A stretch of 64,000 bases of DNA from positions 3,033-67,032 of the forward strand of contig NZ_JADMJK010000096.1 in NCBI RefSeq assembly GCF_018780625.1, read 5' to 3'. The notes beneath the pieces are model-generated. The model had not been told where the DNA came from and did no database searches. It worked only from the letters and a program-made list of their open reading frames with translations. Shown here piece after piece: positions 27,792 to 37,716 of the stretch (positions are counted from its first letter, which is position 1; each line of letters starts with the position of its first letter). The position numbers and the translations under genes were made by a program. The stretch is from Polaromonas sp. GTDB lineage: Bacteria > Pseudomonadota > Gammaproteobacteria > Burkholderiales > Burkholderiaceae_C.

Positions 27792-29453
27792 TTAATGCAA
27801 TGCCTTGAAACGCATGCGCTTGGGCTTGGCACCCTCTTCGCCCAGACGGCGCTTCTTGTCGGCTTCGTATTCCTGGTAGTTGCCGTCAAAGAAAGTCCAC
27901 TGGCTGTCGCCCTCGGCGGCCAGGATGTGGGTGGCAATGCGGTCGAGGAACCAGCGGTCGTGGCTGATGACCATCACCGAGCCGGCAAATTCGAGCAGCG
28001 CGTCTTCCAGCGCGCGCAGGGTTTCCACGTCCAGGTCGTTGGACGGCTCATCGAGCATCAGCACGTTGCCGCCGGCAATCAGCGTTTTGGCCAGGTGCAA
28101 GCGCCCTCGCTCGCCGCCCGACAGCGTGCCGACGCGTTTTTGCTGGTCGCCGCCGTTGAAGTTGAAGCGCCCGCAATAAGCGCGGCTGGGCATCTGGAAC
28201 TTGCCGACATTCAAAATGTCCAGGCCGCCCGAAACGTCTTCCCAGACGGTTTTTTCATTCGCCAGATCATCGCGGTGCTGGTCCACGAAGGCCATGCGCA
28301 CGGTCGAGCCAATCACCACTTCGCCGGCGTCCGGCTTTTCCTTGCCGGCGATCAGCTTGAACAGCGTCGATTTACCGGCGCCGTTCGGGCCGATGATGCC
28401 GACGATGGCGCCCGCCGGAACGGTGAAGCTCAGGTTGTCAATCAGCACCCGGTCGCCAAACGATTTGGTGACGTTGTGAAACTCGATGACCTGATGGCCC
28501 AGACGCTCGGCCACCGGAATGAAGATTTCATTGGTTTCGACGCGCTTCTGGTATTCAAAGTCGGACAGTTCCTCAAACCGGGCCAGGCGCGACTTGCTCT
28601 TGGCCTGGCGGGCCTTGGGGTTCTGGCGCGACCATTCCAGTTCTTTTTTCAGGGCCTTGGCGCGGGCTTCCTCGCCCTTTTGCTCCAGCGCCAGACGATC
28701 CCCTTTTTGGGTCAGCCAGGAACTGTAGTTACCCTTCCAGGGAATGCCGTGACCACGGTCCAGTTCCAGAATCCATTCGGCGGCGTTGTCCAGGAAGTAG
28801 CGGTCATGGGTGATGGCCACCACGGTACCAGGGTAACGCTGCAAAAACTGCTCCAGCCAGTCCACCGATTCGGCATCCAGGTGGTTGGTGGGTTCGTCGA
28901 GCAGCAGCATGTCGGGCTTGGATAGCAGCATGCTGCACAGCGCCACGCGGCGCTTTTCACCGCCGGACAAAAGACCGATCTTGGCGTCCCAGGGCGGCAG
29001 GCGCAGCGCATCGGCAGCGATTTCAAGCTGGTGCTCGGAGTCAGTGCCGGCCGTGGCAATGATGGCTTCCAGGCGTGCCTGCTCGGCGGCCAGCGCATCG
29101 AAGTCGGCATCTTCCTCGGCATAAGCGGCATACACGTCTTCGAGCTGGGCCTTGGCGGCAAACACCGCGCCCATGCCGGCTTCCACGCTCTCGCGTACCG
29201 TGTGCTCGGGATTGAGCTTGGGTTCCTGCGGCAGGTAGCCGATGTTCAGGCCAGGCATCGGCGTGGCTTCGCCTTCGATTTCCTTGTCAATGCCGGCCAT
29301 GATCTTGAGCAGGGTGGATTTGCCGGAACCGTTGACGCCCAGCACGCCGATCTTGGCGCCGGGGAAAAAGCTCAGGGAAACGTCCTTGAGAATCTGTCGC
29401 TTGGGCGGCACAATTTTGCCGACCTTGTTCATGGTGAATACGTACTGAGCCAT
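27792..29453 (-). CDS. ettA: Energy-dependent translational throttle protein EttA (ABC-F)
   Basis: Two ABC cassettes (GVNGSGKSTLLK; GPNGAGKSTLFK), LSGGEKRRVALC, MLDEPSNDLD, C-term typical of EttA; start MAQYVFTMNKVGK. Confidence 0.95.
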   Translation of the reverse strand: MAQYVFTMNKVGKIVPPKRQILKDVSLSFFPGAKIGVLGVNGSGKSTLLKIMAGIDKEIEGEATPMPGLNIGYLPQEPKLNPEHTVRESVEAGMGAVFAAKAQLEDVYAAYAEEDADFDALAAEQARLEAIIATAGTDSEHQLEIAADALRLPPWDAKIGLLSGGEKRRVALCSMLLSKPDMLLLDEPTNHLDAESVDWLEQFLQRYPGTVVAITHDRYFLDNAAEWILELDRGHGIPWKGNYSSWLTQKGDRLALEQKGEEARAKALKKELEWSRQNPKARQAKSKSRLARFEELSDFEYQKRVETNEIFIPVAERLGHQVIEFHNVTKSFGDRVLIDNLSFTVPAGAIVGIIGPNGAGKSTLFKLIAGKEKPDAGEVVIGSTVRMAFVDQHRDDLANEKTVWEDVSGGLDILNVGKFQMPSRAYCGRFNFNGGDQQKRVGTLSGGERGRLHLAKTLIAGGNVLMLDEPSNDLDVETLRALEDALLEFAGSVMVISHDRWFLDRIATHILAAEGDSQWTFFDGNYQEYEADKKRRLGEEGAKPKRMRFKALH

Positions 29454-29824
29454 CAGGATCACTTTGCTAAAAATAGGAAACAACGCAAAAGAAACGGGCT
29501 GCAGGCCGCCTGTACACAGGGTTCTAGGGGGCTCTTTGCAGGGGTCTTTTGCAGACGAAAACAACATCCATTACCTTGGGGGCCGACGCCTCAAATCAAG
29601 GCACGTGCATGGCGTGAATACGTCGATTATCGTTCCGTGCAACAATACCGGGGTTGGTGGCTCCAGTTGCCCTCAACATTTGGGCACATCCCTGTACTAC
29701 TTTGCAGTAATTACCGACGGTGTTTTTGGCCCGAGTCCCTGACCCCATCTGCCTATGACTGGCGGGTTGCCTTCAAACAAGGCGCCCAACAGGCCGATCT
29801 AAAGCGCCCCCTGGGTGCAACACC

Positions 29825-31579
29825 ATGACATTTGAAGAATTGAATCTGGCTCCGGCCATTCTTAAAGCCGTGCTTGAGCAAGGCTATGACACGCCCACGC
29901 CCATCCAGGCACAGGCTATTCCCGCTGTGCTCGCAGGCAGCGACTTGCTGGGCGGCGCCCAGACCGGCACCGGCAAGACGGCCGCTTTCACGCTGCCGCT
30001 GCTGCAGCGCCTGAGCACCGAGCCTCGCCTGACCAACCGGCGCGGCGTCAATGCCGTGCGCGCCCTCATCATGACGCCGACCCGCGAGCTCGCCGCCCAG
30101 GTGGAAGAAAGCGTACGCACTTACGGCAAATACCTGGACCTCACCTCGATGGTGATGTTTGGTGGTGTCGGCATGGGCGCGCAAATTGAAAAACTGCGCC
30201 GCGGCGTGGACATTCTGGTGGCCACCCCCGGCCGCCTGCTCGACCATGCAGGCCAGGGCACGCTGGACCTGAGCCAGGTGCAGATCCTGATCCTGGACGA
30301 AGCCGACCGCATGCTGGACATGGGCTTCATCCACGACATCAAGAAAGTGCTGGCCCTGGTGCCCAAGCAAAAGCAGACGCTGCTGTTCAGCGCCACGTTC
30401 AGCGATGAAATCCGCGAACTGACCAACGGCCTGCTGCGCAACCCGGTGTCGATTCAGGTGACGCCGCGCAACACCACGGTGCAGCGCATCACGCAAACCG
30501 TTCACCCGGTCGGCCGCAGCAAAAAGAAAGCGCTGCTCACGCACATCATCAACGAGCACAACTGGAGCCAGGTGCTGGTGTTCACGCGCACCAAGTTCGG
30601 CGCCAACAATGTGGCCGAACACCTGACCAAAAATGGTATTTTGGCCATGGCGCTGCACGGCAACAAGAGCCAGACCGCACGCACGCAAGCCCTGCAGGGC
30701 TTCAAGAATGGCGACATCCGCGCGCTGGTCGCCACCGACATCGCCGCACGCGGCATTGACATCGACGAGCTGCCGCACGTGGTGAACTACGAAATCCCGA
30801 ACGTCAGCGAAGACTATGTGCACCGCATCGGCCGCACCGGCCGCGCCGGCAACAGCGGCGAGGCCGTGAGCCTGGTGTGCCTGGACGAAGAAGGCTTCAT
30901 GCAGGACATCGAGCGCTTTACCAAGCAGAACATCGAAAAAATCATTGTTCCCGGCTTTGAAGCCGAGCCCGGCGAAAAAGCCGAGCCGCTGGCCATGGGC
31001 CGCCAGACCATCTGGGGCGGCCTGGGCAAGCCGCCAAGCCGCGACGTGATGCAGGCAGCCGCCAAGGCCGCACGCAGCGAAATGATGACACGCATCCGTG
31101 ACACCAAAGGCGCACAGCCTGCGCGTGGCGGCAATGGTGGTGGTGGCGGCGAACGCAGCGCCAATGCAGGCGGCCGTGGCCGCAGCCCGGCCGGCGGCAA
31201 TGGTGGTGGTGGCGAAGGTCGTAGCGACAGCCGCGGCAGCCCTTACGGCGGCGGCAATGCCGGCCGCCGCAGCCCGGCCCAGCCACGCCAGAACACCGGT
31301 TACGGCCAAGGTGGCGGCCAGCCTTCGGGCCAGCCCAGAAACGCCTATGCGCAAGCGCCCCGCGCGCACAGCAGCGAGCCGCGCAACGACTTTGACAACC
31401 AGCAGCCGGCCAGCCACGCATCGTCCGGCTTCCCTTCGTCCGGCCAGCCCACAGGCAACCGCAACAACTTCCGGGGCAGCCGCCCCAGCGGTGGCGGCGG
31501 CGCAGGCGGCCCTGGTGGCCGAAGCAGCAACAACGGACCGCGGCGCTCAGGCGGCACAGGCTCGTTCACGGGCCGATAA
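29825..31579 (+). CDS. rhlE: DEAD-box RNA helicase, RhlE-like, with long Gly/Ser/Arg-rich tail
   Basis: [47 protein letters not shown]-term [24 protein letters not shown]... Confidence 0.92.
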   Translation: MTFEELNLAPAILKAVLEQGYDTPTPIQAQAIPAVLAGSDLLGGAQTGTGKTAAFTLPLLQRLSTEPRLTNRRGVNAVRALIMTPTRELAAQVEESVRTYGKYLDLTSMVMFGGVGMGAQIEKLRRGVDILVATPGRLLDHAGQGTLDLSQVQILILDEADRMLDMGFIHDIKKVLALVPKQKQTLLFSATFSDEIRELTNGLLRNPVSIQVTPRNTTVQRITQTVHPVGRSKKKALLTHIINEHNWSQVLVFTRTKFGANNVAEHLTKNGILAMALHGNKSQTARTQALQGFKNGDIRALVATDIAARGIDIDELPHVVNYEIPNVSEDYVHRIGRTGRAGNSGEAVSLVCLDEEGFMQDIERFTKQNIEKIIVPGFEAEPGEKAEPLAMGRQTIWGGLGKPPSRDVMQAAAKAARSEMMTRIRDTKGAQPARGGNGGGGGERSANAGGRGRSPAGGNGGGGEGRSDSRGSPYGGGNAGRRSPAQPRQNTGYGQGGGQPSGQPRNAYAQAPRAHSSEPRNDFDNQQPASHASSGFPSSGQPTGNRNNFRGSRPSGGGGAGGPGGRSSNNGPRRSGGTGSFTGR

Positions 31580-31624
31580 GCCCCGCCCCCTCGCCCGGTG
31601 ACCAAGCACCGGGCGGCATCAAAC

Positions 31625-31660
31625 AGGCAAGAGGCCATCGGCTCTTCTTGCCTTTTTTTT
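31625..31660 (+). terminator. Rho-independent terminator of rhlE
   Basis: AGGCAAGAGGCCATCGGCTCTTCTTGCCTTTTTTTT. Confidence 0.8.
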
Positions 31661-31769
31661 GAAAAATTCATGGCAAAAGCCCAATCAGAATGGGCTTTAT
31701 CCGCTATTTATTAAATAGCAAAAATGGGCAAGCGGGGGTTTTCAGCGCAGGCGCTGCTACTATCCCGCC

Positions 31770-32552
31770 ATGAACGCCAACGCATCCAAAATTTCCTTCG
31801 GGCTAGCCGGCCGTGTCTGCATCGTCACGGGTGGCGCGCAAGGCATTGGCGAGGCCTGCATTCGCCGCTTCGCGCGGGAAGGCGCGCACATCGTGGTGGC
31901 CGACATTGACGACCTGCGCGGCACCGCGCTGGCCCGCGAACTGGGCGGCCTGTACCTGCATTGCGACGTGGGCGACAAGGCCCAGGTCGATGCCCTGGTG
32001 GCCAGCGTCCTGGCAGCGCATGGCCGCATCGACGTACTGGTCAACAACGCCGGAATTTTCAAAGCGGCTGATTTCCTTGACGCCACCGAGGAAGATTTCG
32101 ACGCGGTCCTGCGCATCAACCTCAAGGGCGCATTCCTGGTGGGCCAGGCCGTGGCGCGCAGCATGGCCAAAGCCGGCAAGGGCAGCATCATCAACATGAG
32201 CTCGGTCAACGGTACGCTGGCCATTCCCACGATTGCCAGCTACAACGTCAGCAAGGGCGGCATCAACCAGCTCACGCGCGTGATGGCGCTGTCGCTGGCC
32301 GACAAGGGCGTGCGCGTGAACGCGGTGGCGCCCGGCACCATCGCCACCGAACTGGCGGCCCGGGCCGTGCTGACCAGCGACGAAGCCAAAGCCCGCATCC
32401 TGAGCCGTACCCCGATGAAGCGGCTGGGCGAGCCCTCGGAAATCGCCGACACGGTGGCCTACCTGGCCAGCGACGCGGCCAGCTACATCACCGGCGAGAT
32501 CGTGGTGGTCGATGGTGGACGCATGACCCTGAACTACACGGTGGCGGTGTAG
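31770..32552 (+). CDS. SDR-family oxidoreductase
   Basis: VTGGAQGIGEACIRRF, NNAGIF, SYNVSKGG, ITGEIVVVDGG. Confidence 0.93.
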   Translation: MNANASKISFGLAGRVCIVTGGAQGIGEACIRRFAREGAHIVVADIDDLRGTALARELGGLYLHCDVGDKAQVDALVASVLAAHGRIDVLVNNAGIFKAADFLDATEEDFDAVLRINLKGAFLVGQAVARSMAKAGKGSIINMSSVNGTLAIPTIASYNVSKGGINQLTRVMALSLADKGVRVNAVAPGTIATELAARAVLTSDEAKARILSRTPMKRLGEPSEIADTVAYLASDAASYITGEIVVVDGGRMTLNYTVAV

Positions 32553-32597
32553 CAAAACCCGGTTTCGGGGCGCTTAAAGCAAATCCAGACTGCCACC

Positions 32598-33848
32598 ATG
32601 CCGCCCCTGACTGACATTTCCACGCTGCTAGGCCTGTGCGTCGCGCTCGGCACAGGCCTGCTGATTGGCGCCGAGCGCGAACGCCGAAAAGGCAGCGGAC
32701 CTGCGCGCGGTGCGGCGGGTATTCGCACCTTTGCCGCCTCTGCCCTGCTGGGAGCCCTGGGTGTGCTGCTGGGCGGTGGGCTGCTGCTGGCCGTGGTGGC
32801 GCTGGTGGTGGGCGCGCTGGCCGTGGCGGCCTACCTGCGCACGCAGAGCGATGACCCGGGCATGACCACCGAGATTGCCCTGCTGCTGACCTGCCTGCTG
32901 GGCGGCCTGGCGATGCGCGACGCCAGCCTGGCCGCCGGCATAGGCGTGGCGCTGGCGGCTTTGCTGGCGGCACGAAACCGCATTCACCATTTCGTCAGCA
33001 GCGTGCTGAGCGAACGCGAGTTGCACGACGCACTGCTGTTTCTGGCCGCAGCCCTGATTGCCTTGCCGCTGGCGCCGGACCGCTTCATGGGGCCGTTCGA
33101 TGCGATCAACCCGCACGCCATCACGCGCCTGATCGTGCTGGTGATGGGTATCAGCGCGCTGGGCTATGTCGCCATGCGCGCCCTGGGGCCGCGCTACGGC
33201 TTGCCGCTGGCTGGCTTTGCCGCAGGCTTCGTGTCCAGCACGGCGACCATCCACGCCATGGGCGCGCGCGCGCAGCAGCAACCGGCGCAAATGACCAGCG
33301 CCGTGGCGGGCGCGGTGCTCTCCACCGTGGCCACCATCATCCAGATGGCCGTGGTGGTGGCCACGGTGCAGCCAGCGCTGCTCGATGCGCTGCTATGGCC
33401 GCTGCTGTTCGGCGGCGCGGCTGCCTGCGCCTATAGCCTGCCCTTCATTCCCGGGAAGGCGTCGCAGCAGCAGGAGCAGCCCAATGCAGACGCCGGCCGC
33501 GCCTTCGATCTGAAAACCGCGCTGGTATTTTCTGCGGTCGTCAGCGCCGTGTTGCTGCTGTCTGCAGGCCTGAGCGCCTGGCTGGGCGCGCGCGGCACCT
33601 TGCTGGCAGCCGCATTGACAGGACTGGTGGACACGCATGCGACCGCCGCCTCGGTCGCGTCGCTGGTCGTGGCCCACAAGCTGTCGGTGAACGCGGCGCT
33701 GTGGCCGATTCTGGCGGGACTCACCACCAACACGCTGATGAAAGTGCTGGTGGCGTTTAGCGCCGGCGGCGTACGTTATGCGGCGCGTATTGTGCCGGGG
33801 CTGGCGCTGGTGATAGTCGCGGTTTGGCTGGGTACGTTGATGGGATAA
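32598..33848 (+). CDS. MgtC/SapB-DUF4010 family membrane protein
   Basis: GLCVALGTGLLIGAERERRKG...AGIRTFAASALLGALG; C-terminal DUF4010-like TM region. Confidence 0.88.
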   Translation: MPPLTDISTLLGLCVALGTGLLIGAERERRKGSGPARGAAGIRTFAASALLGALGVLLGGGLLLAVVALVVGALAVAAYLRTQSDDPGMTTEIALLLTCLLGGLAMRDASLAAGIGVALAALLAARNRIHHFVSSVLSERELHDALLFLAAALIALPLAPDRFMGPFDAINPHAITRLIVLVMGISALGYVAMRALGPRYGLPLAGFAAGFVSSTATIHAMGARAQQQPAQMTSAVAGAVLSTVATIIQMAVVVATVQPALLDALLWPLLFGGAAACAYSLPFIPGKASQQQEQPNADAGRAFDLKTALVFSAVVSAVLLLSAGLSAWLGARGTLLAAALTGLVDTHATAASVASLVVAHKLSVNAALWPILAGLTTNTLMKVLVAFSAGGVRYAARIVPGLALVIVAVWLGTLMG

Positions 33849-33905
33849 GCCCGCAAAGCGACGCACAAGCACCGATTCAACGTCCCGCGGCCTATTTTCT
33901 GGCGC

Positions 33906-35330
33906 TCATGCCCGCGTCAATCGTTTCAACAGCCCCGCCGTCGTGCGCGGCCAGCCCATAGCGCCAAACCACGCACCGCCGGCGATGGCCGAGGCGTTCA
34001 CCAGCCCGTAGATGACCAGCGCCACGCCTTGGGCGATGAATACCCCGGTCAAGCCGCTGCCCCAGCGCAAGGCCAGCCAGCCGCCGGTGACGGCCACAGC
34101 CAGCCGCGCCACATTGCCAATCACCGGCCAGAGCAGACGCCCGGCCCCCTGCGATGCAAAGTACAGCACCAGACCCAGGCCGAAAAAGCCATAAACCGGC
34201 CCCACCGCCCGCAGGTACAGGCTGCCCGCCTCCAGCATCGCCGGGTCGCTGTTGAACAGCGACAGCCAGGCCCGTGGAAAAGCGGCCGCCCACAGACCGA
34301 TGGCTTCGGTCATCGCAAAGGCAAGGCCGGCGCCTATCCAGGTGGCTTTCAGCGCGCGCTCACGCTGGCCTGCCCCCATGCAGGTGCCGACCATCGCCAC
34401 CAGTGGCGCGCCCAGGCCGAACACCAGCGGCACCAGCAAATACTCCAGTCGCGAGGCCGTTCCGTAACCGGCAATCGCAGCCGTCCCAAAACCGCCAACC
34501 AGCGCGGTGGTGATGCCTATGGCCAGGTTGGTGGCCACGGTGGACACCGTGCCGACCAGGCCGACACGCAGGATGTCCTTGAACAGCAGCCAGCGAAAAC
34601 GGATGTGGGTCAGCGACGGACGCAGCAGGCTTTTCGGCGACCACAGATAGGCCGCCAGCGCGAGGCTGCCAACCAGGTAGTACGCCAGCAAGGCGACGGC
34701 GCCACCGGCAATGCCCAGCCCGGGCAGCGGGCCCCAGCCGAAAATCAGCAGCGGCGACAGCGGCACCAGCACCAGCGCCCCCGCAACGGTGACGACGGCC
34801 GGCACCGCCATATTGCCGGTGCCGCGAATCACGGCTGACAGTGTGTTGAAAATCCACACCAGTGCGGCGCCGGCGAACACCCAGTTGGAATAGGTCATGG
34901 CCGCCTCCAGCGCGCCGCCGGTCCCGCCCATCCTGCCATACAGCCAGCGGCCGCCGCCCAGCACCGCCAGCATGAACAGCAGCGAGAACACGCCGGCGAT
35001 GACGATGGCGTGCAGCACCAGCGCGTCGGCATCGGCCCGGCGCCGCGCGCCGAGCGCGCGCGCAATGGCCGAGGCAATGCCGCCGCCCATCGCACCGGCC
35101 GAGGTCATCTGCATCAGCATCACCACGGGAAAAACCAGGGCCATGCCGGCCAGCGCGTCAGTGCCGAGCTTGCCGACGAAATAGGTTTCCATCAGCCCGA
35201 CGCCGGCCTGCGCCAGCATGACCAGCACGTTGGGCGCGGCCAGGCGCAGCAGGGTGGACGCGATCGGCGCCTCCAGCAGCAGTCGGGTGCGGGGGTCCAT
35301 CGCGCTCACGCCGTGCCTAGGCGGTAGCAC
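33906..35330 (-). CDS. MATE-family efflux transporter
   Basis: 12-TM-like protein; LAAPNVLVMLAQAGVGLMETYFVGKLGTDALAGMALVFPV. Confidence 0.9.
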   Translation of the reverse strand: MLPPRHGVSAMDPRTRLLLEAPIASTLLRLAAPNVLVMLAQAGVGLMETYFVGKLGTDALAGMALVFPVVMLMQMTSAGAMGGGIASAIARALGARRRADADALVLHAIVIAGVFSLLFMLAVLGGGRWLYGRMGGTGGALEAAMTYSNWVFAGAALVWIFNTLSAVIRGTGNMAVPAVVTVAGALVLVPLSPLLIFGWGPLPGLGIAGGAVALLAYYLVGSLALAAYLWSPKSLLRPSLTHIRFRWLLFKDILRVGLVGTVSTVATNLAIGITTALVGGFGTAAIAGYGTASRLEYLLVPLVFGLGAPLVAMVGTCMGAGQRERALKATWIGAGLAFAMTEAIGLWAAAFPRAWLSLFNSDPAMLEAGSLYLRAVGPVYGFFGLGLVLYFASQGAGRLLWPVIGNVARLAVAVTGGWLALRWGSGLTGVFIAQGVALVIYGLVNASAIAGGAWFGAMGWPRTTAGLLKRLTRA

Positions 35331-35389
35331 GAAGCACCCGGGCTTCGCGGATCAGCAGGTTGACCAGCGCCAACCGCCAGCGCATCGGC

Positions 35390-35869
35390 CTATTCATCAT
35401 GAACGCCAGGGACAGGCGACAGGCGCTCCAGCGCTTCGTCCATCAGCGCGTGCAGGGCCAGCACGCGGTCTGAGCCCAGCAATTGATTGAGGCCCTCCTG
35501 CGCCACCCGCCAGCGCCGCTGGGCTTCGGCCCGCTTCTGGCGGCCGGCATCGGTGATGCTGACGAGGCGGCTGCGCCCGTCGCCACCGGGCGCCAGCGCC
35601 AGCCAGCCCGCCGCGACCATCGGCTTGAGGTTGCGCGTCAGCGTGGAGGCATCGACCATCATTTCGCGCGCCAGGTCCCCGGGGCGGATGGGGCCCAACT
35701 TGAGGACGTAGGACAGCAAGGAATACTGCGTGCCTTTCAGCCCGCTCTTGCCGACTTCGGCGTCGTAATGCTGCGTCACGCGGCGCATCAGCTGGCGCAG
35801 CTTCAGATTGGTGCAGCCCTGAGGCCGGAGGCCGGACAGCGCTGACGCAGATGTGACAGGATTCATCAT
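35390..35869 (-). CDS. MarR-family transcriptional regulator
   Basis: LKGTQYSLLSYVLKLGPIRPGDLAREMMVDASTLTRNLKPMVAAGWL winged helix; start at MMNPVTSAS. Confidence 0.88.
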   Translation of the reverse strand: MMNPVTSASALSGLRPQGCTNLKLRQLMRRVTQHYDAEVGKSGLKGTQYSLLSYVLKLGPIRPGDLAREMMVDASTLTRNLKPMVAAGWLALAPGGDGRSRLVSITDAGRQKRAEAQRRWRVAQEGLNQLLGSDRVLALHALMDEALERLSPVPGVHDE

Positions 35870-35873
35870 TTGA

Positions 35874-35900
35874 TTGTAGCTACAATTATTGCAGCTACAA
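35874..35900. promoter_or_regulatory. Tandem palindromic operator between marR-type and PaaI-type genes
   Basis: TTGTAGCTACAA (35874-35885, perfect palindrome) and TTGCAGCTACAA (35889-35900), centres 15 bp apart, adjacent to the marR start and in the divergent intergenic region. Confidence 0.7.
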
Positions 35901-35914
35901 CCAATGGACCCAAA

Positions 35915-36466
35915 ATGACCCCGGAACAGACACTTGACTTGTGGAACGAAGAGCGCAGCACCGTCGTTGAACGCATGCGGGCCGGCGGCGGCAAGGCGGG
36001 CCTGGCACACCCCGACATGGTGGCGGGCAAGACCGGCCTGGAAATCATGCAGGCCATGCTGGCGGGCGAACTGCCCTTTCCCCACATTGCAGAAACCCTG
36101 GATTTTTCCCTGGTGGAAGTGGCACCCGGAAAGGCCGTGTTCCAGGGCACGCCGCAGCTCAAGCACTACAACCCGCTGGGCACCGTGCATGGTGGCTGGT
36201 ATGCAACGCTGCTGGACTCGGCACTGGGCTGCGCCGTGCACACCATGATGCCGGTGGGCCGAGGCTACACAACAGCCGAACTCGGCGTCAACATCGTGCG
36301 GGCGGCCTCGCACCAAACCGGCCCGCTGCGCGCCATCGGCACCGTGCTTCACTGCGGCCGGCAGCTGGCCACCGCCGAGGCCCGCATCGTCGGGCCTGAC
36401 GGCAAGCTGTATGCCCATGCCACCACCACCTGCCTGGTGTTTGAGTTGCCGCCGCGCCAGCAATAA
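35915..36466 (+). CDS. PaaI-family thioesterase
   Basis: HYNPLGTVHGGWYATLLDSALGCAVHTMMPVG hotdog signature. Confidence 0.88.
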   Translation: MTPEQTLDLWNEERSTVVERMRAGGGKAGLAHPDMVAGKTGLEIMQAMLAGELPFPHIAETLDFSLVEVAPGKAVFQGTPQLKHYNPLGTVHGGWYATLLDSALGCAVHTMMPVGRGYTTAELGVNIVRAASHQTGPLRAIGTVLHCGRQLATAEARIVGPDGKLYAHATTTCLVFELPPRQQ

Positions 36467-36559
36467 GACCCGGCACCGTACGCCTATCGGCAGGCCGTAC
36501 AGCCTGTCGCGGCAGATTGGCGACAATCTGCTGCTTCCCCACTACCGAACGATCCCACG

Positions 36560-36970
36560 ATGCGACTTCTACACACCATGCTGCGCGTTGGCGACCTCCA
36601 GCGCTCCATCGATTTCTACACCAAGGTGCTGGGCATGCAACTGCTGCGCCGGTCCGAAAACCCGGAATACCAATACAGCCTGGCATTTGTCGGCTACGAA
36701 GGCAACCCGGCACAGGCCGAAATCGAGTTGACCTACAACCACGGCACCGACCACTACGAGATGGGAACGGCCTATGGCCACATCGCGCTCGGCGTGCCCG
36801 ATGCCTACGCGGCCTGCGAAAAAATCAAGGCGGCGGGCGGCAACGTGACGCGCGAAGCCGGCCCGGTCAAGGGCGGCAGCACGGTGATCGCCTTCGTGAC
36901 GGACCCGGACGGCTACAAGATCGAGTTGATCCAGCGCGCTGAATACGCTGAAGGCGCCGGGCTGCGCTAG
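36560..36970 (+). CDS. gloA: Lactoylglutathione lyase (glyoxalase I)
   Basis: [53 protein letters not shown]. Confidence 0.95.
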   Translation: MRLLHTMLRVGDLQRSIDFYTKVLGMQLLRRSENPEYQYSLAFVGYEGNPAQAEIELTYNHGTDHYEMGTAYGHIALGVPDAYAACEKIKAAGGNVTREAGPVKGGSTVIAFVTDPDGYKIELIQRAEYAEGAGLR

Positions 36971-36988
36971 CCTGCAGGGCCATCTATG

Positions 36989-37009
36989 TAGCTATATTTT
37001 TTATAGCTA
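36989..37009. repeat. Short AT-rich palindrome TAGCTATA-N5-TATAGCTA
   Basis: Direct inspection, convergent intergenic region gloA/eda. Confidence 0.5.
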
Positions 37010-37053
37010 TAAGCTCCCGTGATTATTTGGCAAAAATCCTTTTTTTCTTAAAA

Positions 37054-37716
37054 TCAGGCATTCGGGCGGACCAGCTGGCAGGCCTGCTGCGCCAGCGCCG
37101 TCACCTGTGCCCAGTCGCCACGCGCCAGCGCGTCGGCCGGCGTGAGCCAGGAGCCGCCCACGCAGGCCACGTTGGGCAGCGCCAAAAACTCGGCCGCATT
37201 GGCCATGCTCACGCCGCCGGTGGGGCAAAACCGCACGTCGCCAAACGGCCCGCTCCAGGCTTTGAGCATGGCCGGCCCGCCGGCCTGCATCGCCGGAAAA
37301 AATTTGAGCTCACTCAGGCCGTCTTCCTGCGCCATCATGATTTCGCTGCCGGTGGCCACGCCGGGCAGCAGCGGCAAGCGGCCATCGCGGCAGGCCTGGC
37401 CCACGGCATGGGTGTAACCCGGACTGACCGCAAAGCGCGCGCCGGCCATGGCGCAGGCCTGTGCGTCTGCGGCGCTGCGCACCGTTCCGGCGCCCACCAC
37501 GGCGTCGGGCACCTCACGCGCAATGGCCTCAATACAGGCCAGCGCCTGCGGCGTGCGCAAAGTGACCTCCAGCATGCGGATGCCGCCCGCCACCAGCGCG
37601 CGCGCCAGCAGCACCGCCTGGCCGGTGTCCGTCAGCACAATCACGGGAATCACGGGGGCGTCCCGCATGACCTGCAAGGCGGTCAGTTTTCCGCTCACGT
37701 CTAAAGTTACATCCAC
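37054..37716 (-). CDS. eda: 2-dehydro-3-deoxy-6-phosphogluconate aldolase
   Basis: [61 protein letters not shown] start preceded by AAGGAG. Confidence 0.92.
   Translation of the reverse strand: MDVTLDVSGKLTALQVMRDAPVIPVIVLTDTGQAVLLARALVAGGIRMLEVTLRTPQALACIEAIAREVPDAVVGAGTVRSAADAQACAMAGARFAVSPGYTHAVGQACRDGRLPLLPGVATGSEIMMAQEDGLSELKFFPAMQAGGPAMLKAWSGPFGDVRFCPTGGVSMANAAEFLALPNVACVGGSWLTPADALARGDWAQVTALAQQACQLVRPNA

Noticed and set aside
29753-31417. 554-aa minus-strand ORF opposite rhlE
   Set aside because: Shadow ORF, Ala/Ala-Gly-rich with no motifs; RhlE motifs on the plus strand are complete.
31115-31560. GC-rich repeats in the rhlE 3' end considered as a CRISPR or tandem array
   Set aside because: They encode the Gly/Arg/Ser-rich low-complexity tail; no regular repeat-spacer spacing.
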